Origin: Sinomonas susongensis
Lineage (GTDB): Bacteria > Actinomycetota > Actinomycetes > Actinomycetales > Micrococcaceae
Reading direction: 5' to 3'
Assembly (NCBI RefSeq): GCF_005877005.1
Contig: NZ_SSNH01000014.1
Location: forward strand, 1 to 64,000
Length of the DNA: 64,000 nt
The notes beneath the pieces were generated by a model, which did no database searches, was not told the DNA's origin, and was given only the letters and a program-made list of their open reading frames with translations. A program made the translations under genes and the position numbers. Shown here piece by piece: positions 59,900 through 64,000 of the stretch; the stretch's first letter is position 1; every line of letters begins with the position of its first letter.

Positions 59900-59917
59900 A
59901 GCTCGGCTCGCCGAGCT
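59900..59917. terminator. Short perfect palindrome after the AraC gene
   Basis: AGCTCGGC and GCCGAGCT separated by two bases, 34 bases after the stop. It could end transcription or act as a binding site for the next gene's promoter; no T-tract. Confidence 0.35.
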
Positions 59918-60107
59918 TGCCGACAGAGTGCGCTCGGTTGGCGGCACGGGTTGCACCATGTGAGGATTTGACCGGATATCGTGCACTTCTTGATCCCCTT
60001 TCTGGGGACTGCCGCTCAACGCTGCTACTTTCAACGCGAGAACTGGGCCGATGCCGTCCCCCGCAGGCGGCGCCATTTCCTAGAAGGAGAAAGGAGAGGA
60101 GACGCCC

Positions 60108-61379
60108 GTGGGCGTGAACTTCGGAGCCCACCTGCGTGCACAGCGGATCGCACGCGGACTCACGCAGGCCGAGGTCGGCGGCCATGCTTATTCGCCCAGC
60201 TACATCTCCCTGCTGGAGATCGGACGGCGAGAACCCACCGCCAAGGTGATCGAGGAGATCGCCAGCCGGCTCGGCACCGCAGCGGAGGTCTTGGAGTCGT
60301 GGGACTACGGGACCGAACCGGAGGATGTGGGCTGGGTCCTGGCCAGCCTGGCTGCCCGCCAGGCCTGGGACATGCGGGACTACGCCCAGGCCTCGCATCA
60401 GGCGCGGACTGCAGCAGAGAACGCGTGGGCCGCAGGCAGATACGGCTCCTGGTGGGACGCCACCTACCTTCAGATTGAGAGCCTGGCCGGGCTCGGTGAG
60501 TTCGCCCAGGCCCGGGCCATCGCCGAGGACCTCCTCTGCCACCCCCTCGCCGCCTCCTCGGACGCCCTCGCGGTGCGCACCCGCCAGTTCCTCTCGGCGG
60601 TCTGCCTCGGCCTCGGGGAACTCGTCCCGGCGCTCGCGCATGCCCGGGAGGCCGTCCAAGCTGCGGCGGTGCTGCCAGTCGGCTCGACGCTCCGCATCGC
60701 CGCGCTGCGTTCCCTGGTCGCCGCCCTGGCCGAGAGCGGATGCCTCGACGAGGCCTGGGAACACTGCCTGGTCCTCGGCGAGCAGATCAGCGAAGAGACC
60801 CCCGGGCAGATCGCCGGCGAGGCAGAATGGGTGATCGGCAACGTCGCCTTCCTGCGGGGCGACGGCGAGCAGGGTACGCGAGCCCACGAACACGCTGCAG
60901 CGCTGCTCTCTCCCGCCAACGACCTGCTGCTGTGGGCCCGCTTCAACAAGGCCTCTGCGGCAACCCGCCTGTCAGGCGGCATCATCGAGCCAGCGACCCT
61001 GGCGGCGCTCGAGCGTGCGGAAATCGCCTACTCCATCGTGGGCGGGCGGCGTGCTGAGCAGCTCGAGCTCGCTCTCGTCCGCGCACGCTGGCTTCACTTG
61101 AACGCCCAGCACGCCGAAGCCGCCGCACAGCTTGAGCAGATCCGCAGCGAAAGCCATCTGCTCGGCCATCACACTGCCGCCGAGGCCGCCCTACTGCTCG
61201 GCCGAGCACTCACCGCCGTCGGCCGACCCGACAGAGCGCGCGCGCTCTACCATGAGGCCCGGGCCGGATTCCTCCGGGCAGGACTGCCCGAGATGGCCCT
61301 CGCCGCCGAGCACGCCGCCGCCGGCCTGCTGAGCCGACGACGCCGCGCCCTCGCCACGGCAAGCCCTGCCCAGCCCTGA
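60108..61379 (+). CDS. XRE-family regulator with TPR-like repeats
   Basis: A 423-residue protein. The helix-turn-helix occupies residues 5-65 (FGAHLRAQRIARGLTQAEVG, SYISLLEIGRREPTAKVIEE). The remainder is an array of helical pairs with TPR character (AWDMRDYAQASHQARTAAEN, GLGEFAQARAIAEDLL, GDGEQGTRAHEHAAALLS, GRPDRARALYHEARAGFLRA). This layout occurs in peptide-sensing regulators and in Streptomyces regulators of the BldD/NsdA type. GTG start, GGAG eight bases upstream. No linked target gene; its partner signal is unknown. Confidence 0.88.
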   Translation: MGVNFGAHLRAQRIARGLTQAEVGGHAYSPSYISLLEIGRREPTAKVIEEIASRLGTAAEVLESWDYGTEPEDVGWVLASLAARQAWDMRDYAQASHQARTAAENAWAAGRYGSWWDATYLQIESLAGLGEFAQARAIAEDLLCHPLAASSDALAVRTRQFLSAVCLGLGELVPALAHAREAVQAAAVLPVGSTLRIAALRSLVAALAESGCLDEAWEHCLVLGEQISEETPGQIAGEAEWVIGNVAFLRGDGEQGTRAHEHAAALLSPANDLLLWARFNKASAATRLSGGIIEPATLAALERAEIAYSIVGGRRAEQLELALVRARWLHLNAQHAEAAAQLEQIRSESHLLGHHTAAEAALLLGRALTAVGRPDRARALYHEARAGFLRAGLPEMALAAEHAAAGLLSRRRRALATASPAQP

Positions 61380-61422
61380 GCGCGCCGCCAGCCTCTGCCC
61401 CGACGGCCCACACGCTCCAGGC

Positions 61423-62394
61423 CTAGTCGGCCTCGCGCTCGACGGCGGCCGGTCGGTCCCGTCGCGTCACGGGATCGGATCCACGGATCTTCGCCGGAGC
61501 CAGCGACTCAGACTGCCGCGCGGCGCGGGCTGGCCTCCGCGCCGCCGCCCGCACGAGGGGCCCCGCCGCCGCTGCGGCCGCGTACTCGACGGTGGCGGCG
61601 GCCACGAGGGTGAAGCTCGCCGGGAGGACTGGCACGTAGTACGTGGCCAGCAGGCCGGCCCAGACGGCCGCGACGGCGAAGGCGCCGGCGAGCCAGAACG
61701 CCGTCCACGGACGGGAAGTGAGCCGACGGGCGGCGGCCGGCGGCGCAGCTAGGAGGCCGAAGACGAGAAGGGCCCCGACGAGCTGGCTCGCCGTCGCCGC
61801 CACGGCGCCGACGAGGGCGAGGAAGAACGGCCCCAGGATCCGTACGGGCACCCCCCTCGCCGCCGCTCCCGCAGGGTCGATCGACGCATACAGGAGCGGT
61901 CTCGCGATGGCGAGCAGGACCAGGATCAGCCCCGCGGCAGTCCACGCCTCTGCCTGGGCAGTCGCGGTGCTGATCCCGAGGATGGAACCGAACAGGACCC
62001 TGACGTTCGCCGCGCCGTTCCCGGTGGCACTGTTCGAAGTGAAGATGGAGAGGAAGAACACGCCAAGCCCCAGGATCCACGAGAAGGTCGTCCCGATGAC
62101 GACGTCGTCCGCGGCGCCTCGGCCGCCGAAGAAACCGAGGGCGAATCCGATCCCGACCGTCGCGGCGAAGAGGCCGAGACGGATGTCCACGCCGGCCGCG
62201 AGGGCGGCCAGTGCCCCGGTGTAGGCGGCGTGGGAGAGTGCGTCGCCGGCGAACACTTGGCCGCGCAGGACGACGAAGTACCCCACGAGGCCGGCCAGCA
62301 GCGCCACCGCCGTGCCAGCGAGGAAGGCGTTCTGCATGTAGGGCTGGGAAAGGATCCACGCAGCCGCGGGAACGGAGGCTGCGGGGGCCGTCAC
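61423..62394 (-). CDS. Metal ABC transporter permease (ABC-3 family)
   Basis: A 323-residue membrane protein of the Zn/Mn ABC-3 permease family (ZnuB/MntB-like). FVVLRGQVFAGDALSHAAYT and ARGVPVRILGPFFLALVGAV are conserved, with eight or nine hydrophobic segments. The C-terminal 50 residues are charged and atypical (VTRRDRPAAVEREAD). GTG start overlapping the preceding stop. One of two permeases made from consecutive genes, so the pore is probably a heterodimer. Confidence 0.92.
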   Translation of the reverse strand: MTAPAASVPAAAWILSQPYMQNAFLAGTAVALLAGLVGYFVVLRGQVFAGDALSHAAYTGALAALAAGVDIRLGLFAATVGIGFALGFFGGRGAADDVVIGTTFSWILGLGVFFLSIFTSNSATGNGAANVRVLFGSILGISTATAQAEAWTAAGLILVLLAIARPLLYASIDPAGAAARGVPVRILGPFFLALVGAVAATASQLVGALLVFGLLAAPPAAARRLTSRPWTAFWLAGAFAVAAVWAGLLATYYVPVLPASFTLVAAATVEYAAAAAAGPLVRAAARRPARAARQSESLAPAKIRGSDPVTRRDRPAAVEREAD

Positions 62395-63281
62395 GCGACC
62401 GCCTCCTTCGTCCGGCGCTGACGACGTCGCCCGCGGCGTTCGCGCAGGGCGCTCACCGCGGACGCGGCCAGGAAGGCCGCGAATGCGATCGAGGTGACCC
62501 AGAAGCCGATCGGATAGGGCGAAAAGTACGCGATCGCCTCGCCGGCCCAGGTCACCATCAAGGCGATCGCAACGGACAGGGCGATCCCGAGGTCGGGGCG
62601 GGCGGTCAGGCGGACCGCGGTGGCCGCGGGTGCCACGAGCAGGGCGAAGACGAGCAGGCTGCCCGTGACCTGGCTGGTGCCGGCTGCGGCGACGCCCAGG
62701 AGCACGAGGAAGGCGCCGGACACGGCACGGACCGGAATCCCGCGGGAAGCGGCGACCGCGGGATCAATCGTGGCGAAGAGCAGTGGGCGGGCGATCACGG
62801 CCAGGAGCGTCAGACTGGCGATGCCGGCGACGGCGAGCATCTGCACCTGCGATGTCGTCACCCCGGTGATGGTTCCGAAGAGCAGGTTGTTCAAACCGGA
62901 GAGGAATCCCTGGTAGAGGCTGACGAAGAGGAAGCCTGCCGCCAAGGCGAAGGCCTGGACCGTGCCGATCACGGCCGACTCCTCGCCGACGCCGCCCGTT
63001 TCGCCACCGATGTGTCCGGCGTGCGGGAGTGCGGCGATGATCAGGGCCCCGCCGATGCACGCGACGAAGTACCCGACGGCGGGGTTGGATCCGAGCCACG
63101 TGGCCGCCGCCGCTCCGGGAAACCCGATGACGGCCAGCGTGTGGCCTGCAAACGACTGGCGCCTCTGCACCATGAACCATCCGATCGCACCGGCTGCAAC
63201 CGCGACGATAGTTCCTGCCTGGAAGGCGTTGACCATGAACGGATAGGCGAAGAGGTCCTCCAGGAGACTGGTCGGGCTCAT
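62391..63281 (-). CDS. Metal ABC transporter permease (ABC-3 family)
   Basis: A 296-residue permease of the same family (FMVNAFQAGTIVAVAAGAIG, RRQSFAGHTLAVIGFPGAAA, SRGIPVRAVSGAFLVLLG). The sequence is clearly diverged from its neighbour. The ATG overlaps the stop of the ATPase gene by four bases. Arg/Lys-rich C-terminus. Confidence 0.92.
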   Translation of the reverse strand: MSPTSLLEDLFAYPFMVNAFQAGTIVAVAAGAIGWFMVQRRQSFAGHTLAVIGFPGAAAATWLGSNPAVGYFVACIGGALIIAALPHAGHIGGETGGVGEESAVIGTVQAFALAAGFLFVSLYQGFLSGLNNLLFGTITGVTTSQVQMLAVAGIASLTLLAVIARPLLFATIDPAVAASRGIPVRAVSGAFLVLLGVAAAGTSQVTGSLLVFALLVAPAATAVRLTARPDLGIALSVAIALMVTWAGEAIAYFSPYPIGFWVTSIAFAAFLAASAVSALRERRGRRRQRRTKEAVA

Positions 63282-64000
63282 GCATGGGCCTCCGGATCGT
63301 GGGGGTGCTCGGGCGGGGCGTCGGGCTGGCCGACGACCACGAGCCGCCCCATCCGGTCTCTGAGCACGTCGACCGGTGTGCCGTAGAGGGCCGTGAGGGC
63401 CTCAGGGGTGATCACCTGTTCGGGGGCTCCCGTGACCGCGCCTCCGTGCCCGAGGTAGATCACCCGGTCCAGGTAGGGCAGGATCGGGTTCACGTCGTGC
63501 GCGACCATGACCACGGCGATGCCCTCTCGGCGGCACACGCTCTGGATCAGCGCGCTCACTGAGCGCTGATTCGTCACGTCCAGGGAATCGAGCGGCTCAT
63601 CGAGGATGAGCAGGTCCGGTCGGCGCACGAGAGCCTGGGCGATCAGGAGGCGCTGCTGCTCGCCGCCGGAGCACTGCCCCACCGGCCGGTGGGCATAGCT
63701 CTCGGCGCCCACAAGGCGGATCACCTCGCGGACGCGCTCCGCCGCGGCCCTGCCCTTCGACCCCTGGAGCCAGCTGGGCAGCGGGGTGCCCCACCGCTCG
63801 CCGTCGAGGCCGAGCCGGACGATGTCGATTCCACGGATGCGCACCGAGGGGCCGAACGCGTGCCGCTGGGGCAGGTATCCGATCCTCGAGCGGTCGGCAC
63901 CGGGCCGGTGGCCGAAAACCGAGATCGTCCCGGCGCTGGTCGGCACCAGGCCGAGGATCGCCTTCAAAAGCGTCGTCTTCCCAACACCGTTGGGGCCTAG
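63278..64000 (-). CDS. Metal ABC transporter ATP-binding protein (5' end outside window)
   Basis: The frame is open to the window edge and its start lies beyond it. Walker A GPNGVGKTT is the first feature, then the Q-loop region IGYLPQRHAF, signature CSGGEQQR, Walker B LLILDEPL and the switch His in VAHDVN. Typical Zn/Mn importer ATPase, encoded with two ABC-3 permeases. The solute-binding protein, not seen here, is probably upstream outside the window. Confidence 0.92.
   Translation of the reverse strand, partial: LGPNGVGKTTLLKAILGLVPTSAGTISVFGHRPGADRSRIGYLPQRHAFGPSVRIRGIDIVRLGLDGERWGTPLPSWLQGSKGRAAAERVREVIRLVGAESYAHRPVGQCSGGEQQRLLIAQALVRRPDLLILDEPLDSLDVTNQRSVSALIQSVCRREGIAVVMVAHDVNPILPYLDRVIYLGHGGAVTGAPEQVITPEALTALYGTPVDVLRDRMGRLVVVGQPDAPPEHPHDPEAHA

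Overview
The window is 64 kb of GC-rich DNA with dense, short-spaced operons, many GTG and TTG starts, and ATGA or GTGA stop/start overlaps. Gene content (IclR-regulated beta-ketoadipate genes, MHS transporters, GAF histidine kinase with a DosR-like regulator, GlgX, paired DUF202 proteins) points to an aerobic soil actinobacterium of the Micrococcaceae (Arthrobacter or Sinomonas type). This assignment is an inference from gene content and codon use. No rRNA, tRNA or CRISPR array was recognised.

Layout. 0-5.3 kb: end of an IS30-type transposase, a FUSC membrane protein, rlmN, and a PadR regulator with an ABC exporter. 5.3-7.6 kb: pobA and an IclR regulator separated by a tandem 32-bp repeat. 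8-12.2 kb: a DevS/DevR-like two-component pair, a protein of unknown function behind a DosR-box-like site, and two small phage-like genes. 12.3-20 kb: a nine-gene leftward protocatechuate operon pcaHGBDCFIJ with pcaR at its end. 20.3-24.3 kb: a lower-GC block with a secreted protein, a coupled membrane protein and an SDR that has lost its catalytic Tyr and Lys. 24.4-31.5 kb: an aldo-keto reductase, mobA (3-hydroxybenzoate 4-hydroxylase), and a GntR-linked nitrilase-permease-nitrilase operon. 31.6-42.7 kb: reductases, MFS transporters, an orphan AbiEi-like protein, an epimerase/alcohol dehydrogenase pair and glgX. 42.8-44.5 kb: two DUF202 proteins and a lipoprotein. 44.6-48.4 kb: an IclR-aroE-qsuB operon. 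48.4-50.7 kb: two glycosyltransferases. 50.8-53.2 kb: a LacI regulator and an MHS transporter. 53.2-58.5 kb: a cluster of IclR, maleate-isomerase-like enzyme, MHS transporter, class III CoA-transferase and enoyl-CoA hydratase. 58.5-64 kb: a VOC fragment, an AraC regulator, an XRE-TPR regulator and a Zn/Mn-type ABC transporter that runs off the window.

How the genes work together. Three peripheral routes meet at protocatechuate: 4-hydroxybenzoate via PobA, 3-hydroxybenzoate via MobA, and quinate/shikimate via the AroE-like dehydrogenase and the QsuB-type dehydroshikimate dehydratase. PcaGH opens the ring and PcaB, PcaC, PcaD, PcaIJ and PcaF carry the product to succinyl-CoA and acetyl-CoA. IclR-type regulators sit beside pobA, pca and the shikimate branch. 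A TTCCG-N5-CGGAA element lies in both the pobA and pcaH promoter regions, suggesting shared control. The maleate-isomerase cluster could be a separate route for a small unsaturated dicarboxylate such as citraconate or maleate.
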